From Lachnospiraceae bacterium (GTDB taxonomy: Bacteria > Bacillota > Clostridia > Lachnospirales > Lachnospiraceae): DNA of 64,000 bases. Position 1 is the first letter of the stretch. Each line of letters begins with the position of its first letter. Below the pieces are notes generated by a model. The model was not told where the DNA came from. It saw only the letters and a program-made list of their open reading frames with translations, and did not search any database. Positions 8,091 to 17,410 of this stretch are shown here, in pieces. The stretch covers positions 62,001-126,000 of the forward strand of contig SVFO01000005.1 of NCBI GenBank assembly GCA_015056795.1, given 5' to 3'. The position numbers and the translations under genes are program-made.

Positions 8091-10055
8091 ATGAGAAGGA
8101 ATAGGAAGCAGAGTTTGAAGAAGGTAGTTTGCGGGTGCGCTGGTGCGTTGTTGGCGATTAGTGTATGCATGGGCACGGCAGAACCCATGGCGTGCAAGGC
8201 AGAAGGAAATATTGGGGCGAAAAGCACAGAGTCCGTGGGTATAAAGGCGCAAAATCCACAGGATCAGGTGGCGTCGGGGAGGTATTTGAACATTGGCTCG
8301 GTGAGTAAGATGTATACGGTGGCGGCGGTGATGCAGCTGGTGGATCAGGGCAAGGTGGATCTGGATGCTCCCGTGGTGGATTATATTTCAGATTTTAAGC
8401 TGGCGGATGAAAGATATCAGAAGATCACGGTACGCATGCTGATGAACCATACCTCTGGACTGATGGGATCGGTCTACGGGGAGATCTTCCTCTTAGGTGA
8501 TGCGAGCAGTGATTATCACGACTCCTTTTTGAGCATTCTTCAGAAGGAGGGGTTAAAATATGGGCCAGGAAAATGCAATTGCTATTGCAACGACGGGTTC
8601 ACTCTGCTGGAAATCCTTGTGGAACGCGTGAGTGGAATGGCATTTACGGATTATCTGGAAGAAAATATTTGTAAGCCGCTCTCTTTGGAGAAAACAGGTA
8701 CGCCATGGAATATGGATGCGGAAGATCATGTGTCCATCTATGTAAACGGCGACGTCGAAATGGCCCCTGAGCGTGGGTCAGCCATTGGTGCAGGCGGCAT
8801 TATTTCCACGGCAAATGACGTGAGCAGCTTTGGAGCAGCATTCTTTCGCGGTAATCAAGCATTGCTTTCCGAGAAGGCAAAGAAGGAGATGGCGAAGAAT
8901 TATCAGGTCGGCTGCCTTGAAAGCTTTGGCCTTGGATGGGATGAGGTGACGAAGAAGGATTATGAAAAGGCAGGCGTGACCGTTCTCAGTAAGGGTGGAG
9001 ATACCTTCTTTCAGCATGCGAGCCTTGTGGTGGCACCAGAGGAAAAGATCAGCGTTTCGGTTCTCTCCTCTGGCGGCGACAGTAGCCTGAATGAGGAAAT
9101 GGCATTGGAGCTTTTGGACATTGCCCTTTTGGAGCAGGGAGTCAGCGTGGAGCACCCAGCAAAGGAACAGCCGGAGCTTTCCGAAGCAGTGCCTGAGAAA
9201 TATCTTTCATACGAAGGAGTTTATGCGAATGCTTATGGGACGGTTAGCATTACCTTCCCGAATCAGCAATATATGCAGATCGTTTCCCTTACCTATGATA
9301 CGGTGTTTGAACAGCAATACATGTATTCCAAGGATGGCAATTTCGTAGAGATGAGCGGCGACGTGGCCTCTGGAAAGGCGATTCCCGTACGCCCTGTCAA
9401 TATGGTTGCGATTGAAGAAAAGAACGGTCAGGTCTATCTTATGGATCAGCTGGGCGGATATTCTCTCTATAAAGCATCGGAAAACAAGGTAAGCGATCAG
9501 GTGCAAAAGGCTTGGGAGCAGCGGGACGGTATTTCCTACTACTATGTAAGTGGTTCCGCGTCGGATGAAACCTATGCCATTGAAAACCATTGCGCTACCT
9601 TACATACGAGTGAGGCTGCAAGGGGTTATGTTAACGGTCGCGTGATGCTTGACGAAAATCAGGCTGGCTATCAAAGGATCATGCCAGGGACAGCGTCCAG
9701 GGATCTTAGCAATGTCAGGATGGAAAAGGTGAACGGAAAAGAGTATCTGTGCATGGATGAATATAACTACAGATATATCTCCGAAGAATGCATTCCCGTA
9801 CTGACGGAGGATATTACCGAGGTGGAGCTAAAGACGAAGGAAGCCAGCTGGTATAAGCTAGGCGGCGCAAAGAACATGACGCTTCGGCTGGAGCTTCCCG
9901 AAAAGGCAGCAGTTTATGTGTATGACCAATATGGCAACATAAGATATTCCAGCCATATGATCCAGTATGGAAACGAGGTTCCTCTGCCGGAAAACGGAAG
10001 TATTGTTTTTATCGGTGAAACGGGCGGACAAGTGAATGTCAGAATCATCAAGTAA
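8091..10055 (+). CDS. Secreted serine hydrolase of the beta-lactamase (class C/PBP4*) fold, shortened N-terminus
   Basis: Residues 1-38 look like a signal peptide (basic start, hydrophobic core, cleavage near ACKA). The catalytic SxxK is S70-V-S-K73 within GSVSKMYT; YCN serves as the Y-x-N motif and KGG as the third motif. The remaining 300 residues form a C-terminal region of unclear fold. The family includes DD-peptidases and esterases. Odd point: only about 30 residues separate the signal peptide from SxxK, whereas relatives normally carry 40-50 more residues forming the first strands of the sheet. The start at 8091 follows GGGAGAGAG. It follows the ABC pair and precedes the two-component genes. 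Confidence 0.8.
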   Translation: MRRNRKQSLKKVVCGCAGALLAISVCMGTAEPMACKAEGNIGAKSTESVGIKAQNPQDQVASGRYLNIGSVSKMYTVAAVMQLVDQGKVDLDAPVVDYISDFKLADERYQKITVRMLMNHTSGLMGSVYGEIFLLGDASSDYHDSFLSILQKEGLKYGPGKCNCYCNDGFTLLEILVERVSGMAFTDYLEENICKPLSLEKTGTPWNMDAEDHVSIYVNGDVEMAPERGSAIGAGGIISTANDVSSFGAAFFRGNQALLSEKAKKEMAKNYQVGCLESFGLGWDEVTKKDYEKAGVTVLSKGGDTFFQHASLVVAPEEKISVSVLSSGGDSSLNEEMALELLDIALLEQGVSVEHPAKEQPELSEAVPEKYLSYEGVYANAYGTVSITFPNQQYMQIVSLTYDTVFEQQYMYSKDGNFVEMSGDVASGKAIPVRPVNMVAIEEKNGQVYLMDQLGGYSLYKASENKVSDQVQKAWEQRDGISYYYVSGSASDETYAIENHCATLHTSEAARGYVNGRVMLDENQAGYQRIMPGTASRDLSNVRMEKVNGKEYLCMDEYNYRYISEECIPVLTEDITEVELKTKEASWYKLGGAKNMTLRLELPEKAAVYVYDQYGNIRYSSHMIQYGNEVPLPENGSIVFIGETGGQVNVRIIK

Positions 10056-10070
10056 ATGAAATCCTATAGC

Positions 10071-10139
10071 AAAAAGACCGCAGATATGGTAAAGTAAAAG
10101 TGCCGCAAGGCACGCTAAAAAAATCTGTGGTCTTTTTTA
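10071..10139 (+). terminator. Rho-independent terminator with nested hairpin
   Basis: A 15-base stem AAAAAGACCGCAGAT pairs with 10123-10137, ending in a T-run. Inside it GTGCC-GCAA-GGCAC (10100-10113) forms a second hairpin. It lies between the serine hydrolase and the response regulator. Confidence 0.8.
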
Positions 10140-10162
10140 TTTTAGGATGCGGGGAGGATGCC

Positions 10163-10888
10163 ATGAATACAAAGTGTCTGATCGTGGATGATGACATTAC
10201 GATTGCCGAGAACACGGCGGAATACTTTAATATGTTTGACGTTTCCACGGCCTATGTGACAAGCTATGATGATGCGATTGCATTTCTGGAATCCAATGAG
10301 GTATCCCTCATTCTCCTCGACATTAACCTGGGAGAGAAATCGGGCTTCGAGCTCTGCAAACGAATCCGAGAGGATTATGACATGCCGATTTTCTTTATCA
10401 GCGCGAGAAAAAGTGATGACAATGTGTTGATCGCATTAAATATCGGCGGTGATGACTATATCAGTAAGCCATTTTCGCTCAACATTCTTCTTGCGAAGGT
10501 AAAGACGGTGCTTGCCCGTTATGAAAAGGCATCGGAGGCCATGAAGGCAGTTTCATCGAAAACGGTATCCGAGGAAGTGGCGTGGAAAGACGGAAAAATT
10601 TTGCTTTCGCCAGGTATTTATTTGGATACGCAGACACATAAGCTTGTCCGCGGGGAAGAAACGATCGTCCTAAAGGTGATGGAATATAAAATGCTGCTTT
10701 ACCTGTTGGAGCATCGGGGACGCGTGGTGACGAAGGATGAACTGCTCACAAGCGTTTGGGAAGACGAGTATATCGGAGAAGGTACGCTTGCCGTACACGC
10801 GAGACATTTACGGGAGAAAATCGAAAAGGACCCGAAGAACCCTGAGATCATTAAGACGGTCTGGGGCGTGGGATATATGATCGAATGA
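10163..10888 (+). CDS. OmpR/PhoB-family response regulator
   Basis: A 242-residue protein. The receiver domain has the acidic pair in VDDD, the phosphoacceptor Asp53 in LLDINLG, and the conserved Lys in SKPFS. The C-terminal winged helix (residues about 140-240) has the VMEYKMLLYLLEHRGRVV and GVGYMIE signatures. GGGGAGG lies 5 bases before the ATG. It overlaps the kinase gene by four bases. Binding targets are likely the ABC transporter and hydrolase genes upstream, from neighbourhood alone. Confidence 0.93.
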   Translation: MNTKCLIVDDDITIAENTAEYFNMFDVSTAYVTSYDDAIAFLESNEVSLILLDINLGEKSGFELCKRIREDYDMPIFFISARKSDDNVLIALNIGGDDYISKPFSLNILLAKVKTVLARYEKASEAMKAVSSKTVSEEVAWKDGKILLSPGIYLDTQTHKLVRGEETIVLKVMEYKMLLYLLEHRGRVVTKDELLTSVWEDEYIGEGTLAVHARHLREKIEKDPKNPEIIKTVWGVGYMIE

Positions 10889-12159
10889 AAAAACCATTTT
10901 CCAAATTTGTTTTCATAGAAGCATTGCTTTTGATCGCAGCGTTGATCCTGCTGGGGATCAATGCCTATTGCTATCAAAGCCGCGAGGTCGATATTGTTGC
11001 GATCAATGATTCCGTACAGACAATCAAGGAGCATTGGGAGGCGGCTGACTTTTCAAGGATCACGCTTCCGCAGACGCAGATCATGATCCTTGGGGCAGAT
11101 GAGAGCGTGCTATATCAGACGGACTCGAAGACTTTCGCGGGGGTCATGTCAATGTCAGCTGCCATTCGGAAAAACATGATTTGTATCCCTGTTACGGATG
11201 GTGATAGTCTTCTCGGAACCGTTGTGATACCGAATCCCGCCAAGGAAGACTATCGGTTTTTCAGTCAAAGGATTTTGTGGATTACGGCTTTGATCATGAT
11301 TGTGATCTTCCTCTTCCATGCTTCCTTCCTTTGGTATATCAACCGAAACGTGGTCCGTCCGTTTCAGCGGATGAAGGAATTTGCCGCGCAGGTTGCACAG
11401 GGCAATTTGGATGAGCCCCTGCACATGGAAAAGAATAATATGTTTGGGCTCTTTACCGAGAGCTTCGACATGATGCGTGAAGAGCTGCGTGCCTCGAAAA
11501 ATCGGGAGATCGCATTAAAGGTGAAGGAGAAGGAGCTGGTAGCTTCGCTTAGCCATGACTTAAAATCTCCAGTGACGGGAATTAAGGTGATCTGTGAGCT
11601 TTTGGAGGTGAAGGTCGAGGATGCCTATGTTCTTGGAAAGATTAAAAACATTCGGCAGAAAACGGAAGAGATGAATGCGCTTCTGTCGGATCTGTTGTCG
11701 GCAGCGTTAGATGACCTTGGAGAATTGAATGTCAACTGCAGTGAGGTGATGTCGGATATTTTAGGACGGCTTGTTGAGGAACAGGATACGAAGAAAAAGG
11801 TAGTTGCGGGCGAAATCCCAGGATGTATTCTTCGCATCGATCAGACAAGGCTCTCGCAGGTGATTGGAAACATTATCGGAAATTCGTACAAATATGCAGA
11901 CACGGAGATTGAGGTGTCCTATGAATTTCGCGACCAGTATCTCATGATGACGATTCGTGATCATGGGGAGGGTGTGGATTCTGAAGAGCTTCCGCTTCTT
12001 GCGAATAAGTTTTATCGGGGAAAAAAGCATGCCGCAGACAAAGAAGGCAGCGGCCTTGGACTGTACATTTCCAGGGAGCTGATGGAGAAAATGCAGGGAG
12101 AGCTTCTTCTGTCATGTAAGGATGGCTTTGTTGTCACCCTGCTATTGCCGCTCGCCTAA
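10885..12159 (+). CDS. Sensor histidine kinase with HAMP domain
   Basis: A 424-residue kinase. Two membrane helices (about residues 7-27 and 130-152) flank an extracytoplasmic sensor of about 100 residues. HAMP follows, then the dimerisation box SLSHDLKSPV with His224, the N-box (IGNIIGNSYKYA), G1 (DHGEGV) and G2 (GSGLGLYIS). Its start overlaps the regulator stop (ATGA). The sensor domain is large enough to bind a ligand directly, unlike the short intramembrane BceS sensors. Confidence 0.93.
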   Translation: MKKPFSKFVFIEALLLIAALILLGINAYCYQSREVDIVAINDSVQTIKEHWEAADFSRITLPQTQIMILGADESVLYQTDSKTFAGVMSMSAAIRKNMICIPVTDGDSLLGTVVIPNPAKEDYRFFSQRILWITALIMIVIFLFHASFLWYINRNVVRPFQRMKEFAAQVAQGNLDEPLHMEKNNMFGLFTESFDMMREELRASKNREIALKVKEKELVASLSHDLKSPVTGIKVICELLEVKVEDAYVLGKIKNIRQKTEEMNALLSDLLSAALDDLGELNVNCSEVMSDILGRLVEEQDTKKKVVAGEIPGCILRIDQTRLSQVIGNIIGNSYKYADTEIEVSYEFRDQYLMMTIRDHGEGVDSEELPLLANKFYRGKKHAADKEGSGLGLYISRELMEKMQGELLLSCKDGFVVTLLLPLA

Positions 12160-12215
12160 CATCTCGTATTAGACTAACAGCAAGCCGAAAAGGATAGACA
12201 TAGTTCCATGGAAAG

Positions 12216-13241
12216 TTAAGCTAGCAGCCAGCCAGAGAAGATGGATGTCAAAATCGTGATGGTCGCGATGGAGACAACCGTGGTTACGGCAACGCCAGAG
12301 GAGAGGATCGTAGTATCTTCTCCTATTTTTTGGGCCTGAATCATGGGGAGGTTTCCGACGGGTACGGCTGCCATGAGGCACATCGCCAGGGTTGCAACCG
12401 GATCAAAGCCGATGGCGCGCATCGCAAAGACAATGCCAACGGGTACAAGGAGCATGCGAAGGAGGACATAGCCCCAGATGCGCAGATCCTTGACCGCGGA
12501 TTCCAGATTGGATCTGGCAATGGAGACGCCTAGGATCGTCATGGACAGAAATACCGTGGAATTACCGATATATTCGATGGTGTTTGCAAGGATGGGCGGA
12601 AGGGTTATGTTGTACCAAAAAACAACGAGACTTAAGATCGCCATGACAGTGCCTGGGCTGAGAATTCTCAATAAGGCATGGCCAAGTTCAGAAAGGGACG
12701 AAGCATGACTGGGTGTAGCCGTGTTAGGCATGGAAGCACTAGAGGCAGAAGAACCTGAAACGATAGGATCTGTGATATTGCTTTTCCCGCGTCCCAGCAC
12801 GGTAACGCCGTGGGTATAGAACAGCAGGCTATAAAAGACGTTGATCACGATGACGTAGAGGATCGCGTTGGCGGGCAAGATGGCCTTTGCCACGGGAATG
12901 CCAAGAAAGCCCGTGTTGGTATACACGGTCATCAGATGGTAAAAGCGGCGTTTGTCGGGTTCGGCGCGCAAAAGCCGCGGAATGATAAAGCCCAAAACGA
13001 TGAGCAGCGCGTAAAATGCGGCGCCAAGGGCGATGGCCATGAGCAGGTCTTTATGGGTAGCCGTCAGGCCTCCCGACAGGATCGAGGCCATGATCAGGGC
13101 AGGATTGCAGACGTCCACCACGATGGCGGAGAGCTTTTGGGAAGTTAAGTTGTCAATGATGTTCTTTTTTTGCAAATAAATGCCGATGGCGACGAGAATG
13201 CAAATCACGCCCATCTGCTGCAGAATAATGCTAAGACTCAT
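12216..13241 (-). CDS. AEC (auxin efflux carrier) family transporter
   Basis: A 341-residue protein with about ten hydrophobic segments in two five-helix halves, with NPALIMASI in the first half and the family-like PVGNLPMIQAQ near the C-terminus. Bacterial AEC proteins carry organic acids such as malate. A hydrophilic 30-residue Ser-rich loop separates the halves. It is convergent with the kinase gene, with about 55 bases between stops and no clear terminator. Substrate unknown. Confidence 0.85.
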   Translation of the reverse strand: MSLSIILQQMGVICILVAIGIYLQKKNIIDNLTSQKLSAIVVDVCNPALIMASILSGGLTATHKDLLMAIALGAAFYALLIVLGFIIPRLLRAEPDKRRFYHLMTVYTNTGFLGIPVAKAILPANAILYVIVINVFYSLLFYTHGVTVLGRGKSNITDPIVSGSSASSASMPNTATPSHASSLSELGHALLRILSPGTVMAILSLVVFWYNITLPPILANTIEYIGNSTVFLSMTILGVSIARSNLESAVKDLRIWGYVLLRMLLVPVGIVFAMRAIGFDPVATLAMCLMAAVPVGNLPMIQAQKIGEDTTILSSGVAVTTVVSIATITILTSIFSGWLLA

Positions 13242-13419
13242 ACAGGATTCCTCGTATCTTTTGAGTACCGATTACTTATTATCGTAAACGGAAGCTTTTC
13301 GTAGTTTTTGTTTTTAGAAAATTAAAATGTTTGGTTGACAGCGATTGCATTGTAGCATACCCGCCAGGAAGATGCAATAACGCGAATTGTTCATCATTTG
13401 TCATTTTTTTACCAAAAAA

Positions 13420-14343
13420 TCAGGATCCGCTGGAGCAATAATGTCGCACGCCAAAGCGCCAGAAGAGGTAGCTTGGAATCAGGAACAGGATTGCGAGGAG
13501 CGGAAGGAACGTCAGCAGAGGATTGTCGCTTTTTCCGATAATGTAGCTCAGCGGGTAGTACTGTACGAGCGCATAGGGGACGAGAAAGGTTCCAAAGAAC
13601 AGCATCTTTTTCCCGTAGACGTCAATGGGGTATTTCCCGTGCTCCCGGGCGCCGTCCGTGAAGACATTCATGAACTCCAGACCCTCCAGCGTGAAGAAGC
13701 AGAACGCGGCGTAGATCATAAAGATGCCGGAAAAGAGTGCCGTTCCGCCGATCAGCATAAAAAGGAGCGTCAGAATCTTCGAAAAGCTCCAGTCCACGCC
13801 GCAGCGCGGGATCGCATAGACAAACATGAGGAGAGCCTGGAGCATCCGTCCGATCCTGGTCAGCTCAAATTTGCTTCCGAGGACCTGCAAAACTTCATTT
13901 CTCGGGCGCACCAGAACCTGGTCAAAGCTTCCCGTCCGCACCATGGAGGAAAAGGAATCGAAGCCGCGCGCGCTCATCTCCGCGAGGGAGAACTCCATGA
14001 GGAAGATGGCAAAGCAGAGCAGAACCTCGTTATAGGTGTATCCCTTTACGCTGTGGAAGCGTTGGAACATAAAGTATAAGCCTAAGAAAACGCTGAAGGA
14101 GACAAAGAACTGACCAAGCACCATAAGGAAGAAGGAAAGCTTATATTGCATGGCGCTTCGGATGTTGATGCTGACATAATGTAGCCAGAGCCTTAACGCA
14201 CTTTTCTTTTTGATTGATCCCTGCGACTTATTACTGAATGTTGTCTGTGCGTCATGCATTGTTACGGTAGATTCCTTTTGAGTTATGGTAGAAAGGCTTT
14301 CGTCAATAGGGGAATTGGATTGATTATGGAATTGATCTTTCAT
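13420..14343 (-). CDS. ABC-2 type permease, second subunit (COG3694-like)
   Basis: A 307-residue protein with about six membrane helices and a non-conserved hydrophilic N-terminus of about 50 residues. FDSFSSMVRTGSFDQVLVRP is typical of the COG3694 group, which is encoded with a second permease and a COG4586 ATPase. It is the last gene of the three-gene operon 15973 to 13420. Substrate is not known for this group; export of a small molecule or lipid is inferred. Confidence 0.85.
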   Translation of the reverse strand: MKDQFHNQSNSPIDESLSTITQKESTVTMHDAQTTFSNKSQGSIKKKSALRLWLHYVSINIRSAMQYKLSFFLMVLGQFFVSFSVFLGLYFMFQRFHSVKGYTYNEVLLCFAIFLMEFSLAEMSARGFDSFSSMVRTGSFDQVLVRPRNEVLQVLGSKFELTRIGRMLQALLMFVYAIPRCGVDWSFSKILTLLFMLIGGTALFSGIFMIYAAFCFFTLEGLEFMNVFTDGAREHGKYPIDVYGKKMLFFGTFLVPYALVQYYPLSYIIGKSDNPLLTFLPLLAILFLIPSYLFWRFGVRHYCSSGS

Positions 14344-14351
14344 TTGTTATT

Positions 14352-15173
14352 TCACCCCCCTTGAATGCAGGCCTTATGCTCGGCCAGCCGGCATAAACCG
14401 GCGCCGATCAGCACCAACGCGATCAGCCAAAAAAACTGAAGTCCCAGAGTGACCTTGATCTCTTCCGCAGGCATGCTGCCGCTATAGATTCGAAGCGGGG
14501 CATTTTGCATGGAGGCGAAGGGTAAAAGCTCCAGCACCATCCGAACCCTATCAGGCATAAAGGGAATCGGGATAATGCCGCCTGCTAGGAAATCCACCAG
14601 GGAGGCAAACAGGACCCTGACGCCCTGCGGAGAAATCGTAAAGAAGGTCACGCCATACACGATCATGCAAAAGGCCGTAGCCACGGCGGTTCCGAGAACC
14701 AAAGAGAGCAAAAACAACAGGAAGGTTCCAAGGTCAGGCGGCAGCGCCAATCGGTAGGGCTTTGGAATGAGGAACGCCACGATCAAAATGGGGCTACACC
14801 GAAGCACTGCGCGGGAGAAGCGGTTGGCGAGGCTTCTTGCGATCCACATGTTGTAGATTCGGATGGGACGGCACAGCTCATAGGCAATGTTGCCATTGGC
14901 AATCGTGTCAAAAATCTCGTTTTCCATCATCCAGGTATTGAACAGAGCGAGGAACGCCTGCTGTAGCCAGACATAGGACACGGTGTCCTGAAAGCTCATC
15001 GGGAAGGCCGTAGGGTCCGCCTCATAAAAGGCAGAGAAGGCGATGATGAGAAGGAAGCCCCAAGCGAACTGGGTCGTGATCCCGGCTGCGGCAGCAGCCC
15101 TGTACTGCAGGCCCTGAAGGAATCGCAGTCGAAAGAAGGACTGATATTTTCGTAAAGCTAAGGAGCTTTTCAT
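14352..15173 (-). CDS. ABC-2 type permease, first subunit (COG4587-like)
   Basis: A 273-residue membrane protein with six predicted helices. The stretch ENEIFDTIANGNIAYELCRP matches the paired-permease group and parallels the corresponding VRTGSFDQVLVRP part of the next subunit, so the two form a heterodimer. It lies 8 bases before the next permease and 11 bases after the ATPase gene on the minus strand. Confidence 0.86.
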   Translation of the reverse strand: MKSSLALRKYQSFFRLRFLQGLQYRAAAAAGITTQFAWGFLLIIAFSAFYEADPTAFPMSFQDTVSYVWLQQAFLALFNTWMMENEIFDTIANGNIAYELCRPIRIYNMWIARSLANRFSRAVLRCSPILIVAFLIPKPYRLALPPDLGTFLLFLLSLVLGTAVATAFCMIVYGVTFFTISPQGVRVLFASLVDFLAGGIIPIPFMPDRVRMVLELLPFASMQNAPLRIYSGSMPAEEIKVTLGLQFFWLIALVLIGAGLCRLAEHKACIQGG

Positions 15174-15184
15174 CAGATCACCCC

Positions 15185-15973
15185 CTATACGTCGAAGGAG
15201 CGATACAGCTCCGCCACGGTCTCGTCGATGGTCTCATTCCCCTTTTTAATGTCATCAAGCGTGCCGTCCATCAGGATTTCACCCTTGCCGATCAGAATGA
15301 TGCGATCCGAGAGTGCTTCAATGTCCTGCATGTCGTGGGTCGTCAGGAGTACCGTCGTTCCGTGCAGCTGATTTCTCTTTCGAATAAAGTCCCGCACGGC
15401 AAGCTTTGAGACTGCGTCAAGTCCGATGGTAGGTTCATCGAGAAACAAAATCCTGGGATCATGCAGCAGGGACGCCGCGAGCTCGCACCGCATTCTTTGG
15501 CCGAGGGAGAGCTGCCTTGTCGGAGAGCGGAGCAATTCTCCTAAATCTAACAGCTCCGTCAATTCTTCCAGATTTTGTTTGTAGCTTTGTGGAGAAATGG
15601 AATAAATATCCTTTAGAAGTTCAAAAGAATCAATGACCGGTACGTCCCACCACAGCTGCGACCTTTGGCCGAAGACCACGCCGATTTGACCTACGTGACG
15701 GATGCGATCCTTATAGGGAACGCGGTCGTCAACTAAGACCGTCCCGCCGTCGGGTGTTAGGATACCGCTTAGAATCTTGATCGTGGAGCTTTTTCCGGCG
15801 CCGTTTGGGCCGATGTACCCCACCATCTCACCATCCTGAATGGTGAAGGAGACATTCTTTAAGGCTTGAATTGTCTCATACTCGCGGTGAAACAGGGATT
15901 TTACTGCCTCACCAAAGCCTGCGTTTCGCTTTGCAACCTTGTACGACTTACTGACGTTTTCCATCGTAATCAT
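15185..15973 (-). CDS. ABC transporter ATP-binding protein (COG4586-like)
   Basis: A 262-residue ATPase. Walker A is GPNGAGKSST, the Q-loop is in GVVFGQRSQLWWDVPV, the signature is LSLGQRMRCELA, Walker B is ILFLDEPTIGLD and the switch is TTHD. The GQRSQLWWD motif is characteristic of the COG4586 group that pairs with the two permeases found directly downstream. A GGGGGAAG ribosome site precedes the start. First gene of the operon. Confidence 0.93.
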   Translation of the reverse strand: MITMENVSKSYKVAKRNAGFGEAVKSLFHREYETIQALKNVSFTIQDGEMVGYIGPNGAGKSSTIKILSGILTPDGGTVLVDDRVPYKDRIRHVGQIGVVFGQRSQLWWDVPVIDSFELLKDIYSISPQSYKQNLEELTELLDLGELLRSPTRQLSLGQRMRCELAASLLHDPRILFLDEPTIGLDAVSKLAVRDFIRKRNQLHGTTVLLTTHDMQDIEALSDRIILIGKGEILMDGTLDDIKKGNETIDETVAELYRSFDV

Positions 15974-16191
15974 TGTTACTTCCCCCTGGTAGTTATACTA
16001 TTGTTCGTTTGCCTCACTTCATATCTTGCCAAGTTCCTGGTACGCACCTTATGTAATTACTGCAGTTTCCGCGATTTTTCGTCGCGTGGATAATACTTTA
16101 CTACGTTTTATACGAAAATGCAATAGAAATCTTGGGTAAAACCTGTCATTTTACAAAACATAAAAAATTAAAGTAAAACTTTAAATAGTTA
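15974..16191. other. Divergent intergenic region between ABC operon and DUF2975 gene
   Basis: AT-rich spacer between two diverging operons. A weak minus-strand promoter (TTGCAT, 17 bases, TAAAGT) may lie around 16090-16130. No ORF or RNA gene recognised. Confidence 0.4.
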
Positions 16192-16220
16192 TTGACATAC
16201 TTATATTGGTATGATATATT
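16192..16220 (+). promoter_or_regulatory. Vegetative promoter for the DUF2975/XRE pair
   Basis: TTGACA, 17-base spacer, TATATT, with an extended -10 TGA just before the hexamer. Confidence 0.8.
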
Positions 16221-16321
16221 AAACTTGCCGGCAGGGAAATAATTAAAATAATTAAACTATTACTTTAAAACATGAACAGGAAACAGACATTGTTTTAGAT
16301 AGTGACATGGAGGAAATTATC

Positions 16322-16936
16322 ATGGAAGAAAGCAAATTAAAGGTAAGACGTAAGAAAGTAAGGATCATGCAGTCATTGACGTTTTTTCTCGTAATGATCA
16401 TGATGTTTTCACTTCAAGATTTCTTTAGGGATTTAACGAGCAAGGATGCAACCTATGAGATTCGTTATGAGATGCCCTTTGGCGTGACGAACGGACAGCA
16501 CGTGTATGAGCTTTTCAAAAACGGCGAGCATGTCTGCGACGTGGATTACAATGAATTCAATCTTTTGGATGAGAACGGTAACCAGGATATTTGGTATTGC
16601 CTCATGATCCAGGACGTGCGGAACCTTTGCTATATGGTCATCCTGAGCATCATGTTGATCATTGTCATCATCATCGTGAACGACACGATCGATGGCTCGC
16701 CCTTCAATCGCCCAAACGTAAAGCGCATTCGCCTGATCGGGGCTTTGCAGATCGCGCTTGCGGTCGTTCCGGGGCTGGTGACCATTGTGATGAAGTTCTT
16801 CAAATTTGAGTATGCAAGCATTCAGTTCCAGTGGACGGGATTCTATATGTTTATCATCGCTTTTGCCATTATGATGCTCGCGCAGGTCTTCGATTATGGC
16901 GTAAAACTCCAGGAGGACGTTGACAGCATTGCATAG
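16322..16936 (+). CDS. DUF2975 family membrane protein
   Basis: A 204-residue protein with four membrane helices (about residues 15-35, 105-128, 143-165 and 175-200) and an extracytoplasmic loop after the first. GSPFNRPNVKRIR after the second helix is the DUF2975 hallmark. These proteins are nearly always encoded next to a small XRE regulator, as here. Function unknown. GGAGG lies 8 bases before the chosen start. Confidence 0.82.
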   Translation: MEESKLKVRRKKVRIMQSLTFFLVMIMMFSLQDFFRDLTSKDATYEIRYEMPFGVTNGQHVYELFKNGEHVCDVDYNEFNLLDENGNQDIWYCLMIQDVRNLCYMVILSIMLIIVIIIVNDTIDGSPFNRPNVKRIRLIGALQIALAVVPGLVTIVMKFFKFEYASIQFQWTGFYMFIIAFAIMMLAQVFDYGVKLQEDVDSIA

Positions 16937-17055
16937 CGCAGAAAACTTAGAATGCATTCAGTAGCTGTAATTAGTACGTAACGGAACATGATACATCATG
17001 AAAAACAGTTTGCGATGCAAGTGGCACGGGAATGACGGAACATGGAGGATAAGAC

Positions 17056-17259
17056 ATGATTATCATTCGATTAGACCGCATGATGGCGGATCGAAAAATA
17101 TCATTAAATGAACTGGCAGACAAGGTTGGCATGACCAACGTCAACCTCTCCAATTTAAAGACGGGCAAGATGAAGGGTATCCGGTTTGAGACGTTGGAGG
17201 CGATCTGTAAGGTACTGGATTGCCAGCCGGGGGATCTCATGGAATATAAGGAAGGGTGA
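17056..17259 (+). CDS. Small XRE-family regulator (YozG-like) paired with DUF2975
   Basis: A 67-residue protein consisting of one helix-turn-helix domain (ISLNELADKVGMTNVNLSNLKTG) and the typical ending CQPGDLMEY. It is the usual partner of DUF2975 proteins, probably their transcriptional regulator. Located 119 bases after the DUF2975 stop. Confidence 0.88.
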   Translation: MIIIRLDRMMADRKISLNELADKVGMTNVNLSNLKTGKMKGIRFETLEAICKVLDCQPGDLMEYKEG

Positions 17260-17410
17260 GGCTTCTGTTACAATTTAAAAAATACTTGCGATTTCGCTTC
17301 GTTTCATGTATATTATATGCACGCGCTTATGTGCGCCCTTTCAGAACGAAGTTTTTCTTCAAAAGGGAGTTCATTTAGATACGGGCAATCCATGGGAGGA
17401 GGTGAAATCC

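Noticed and set aside
12330-14079. Long plus-strand ORFs opposite the AEC and ABC-2 genes
   Set aside because: Highly charged, low-information translations opposite clear membrane proteins.
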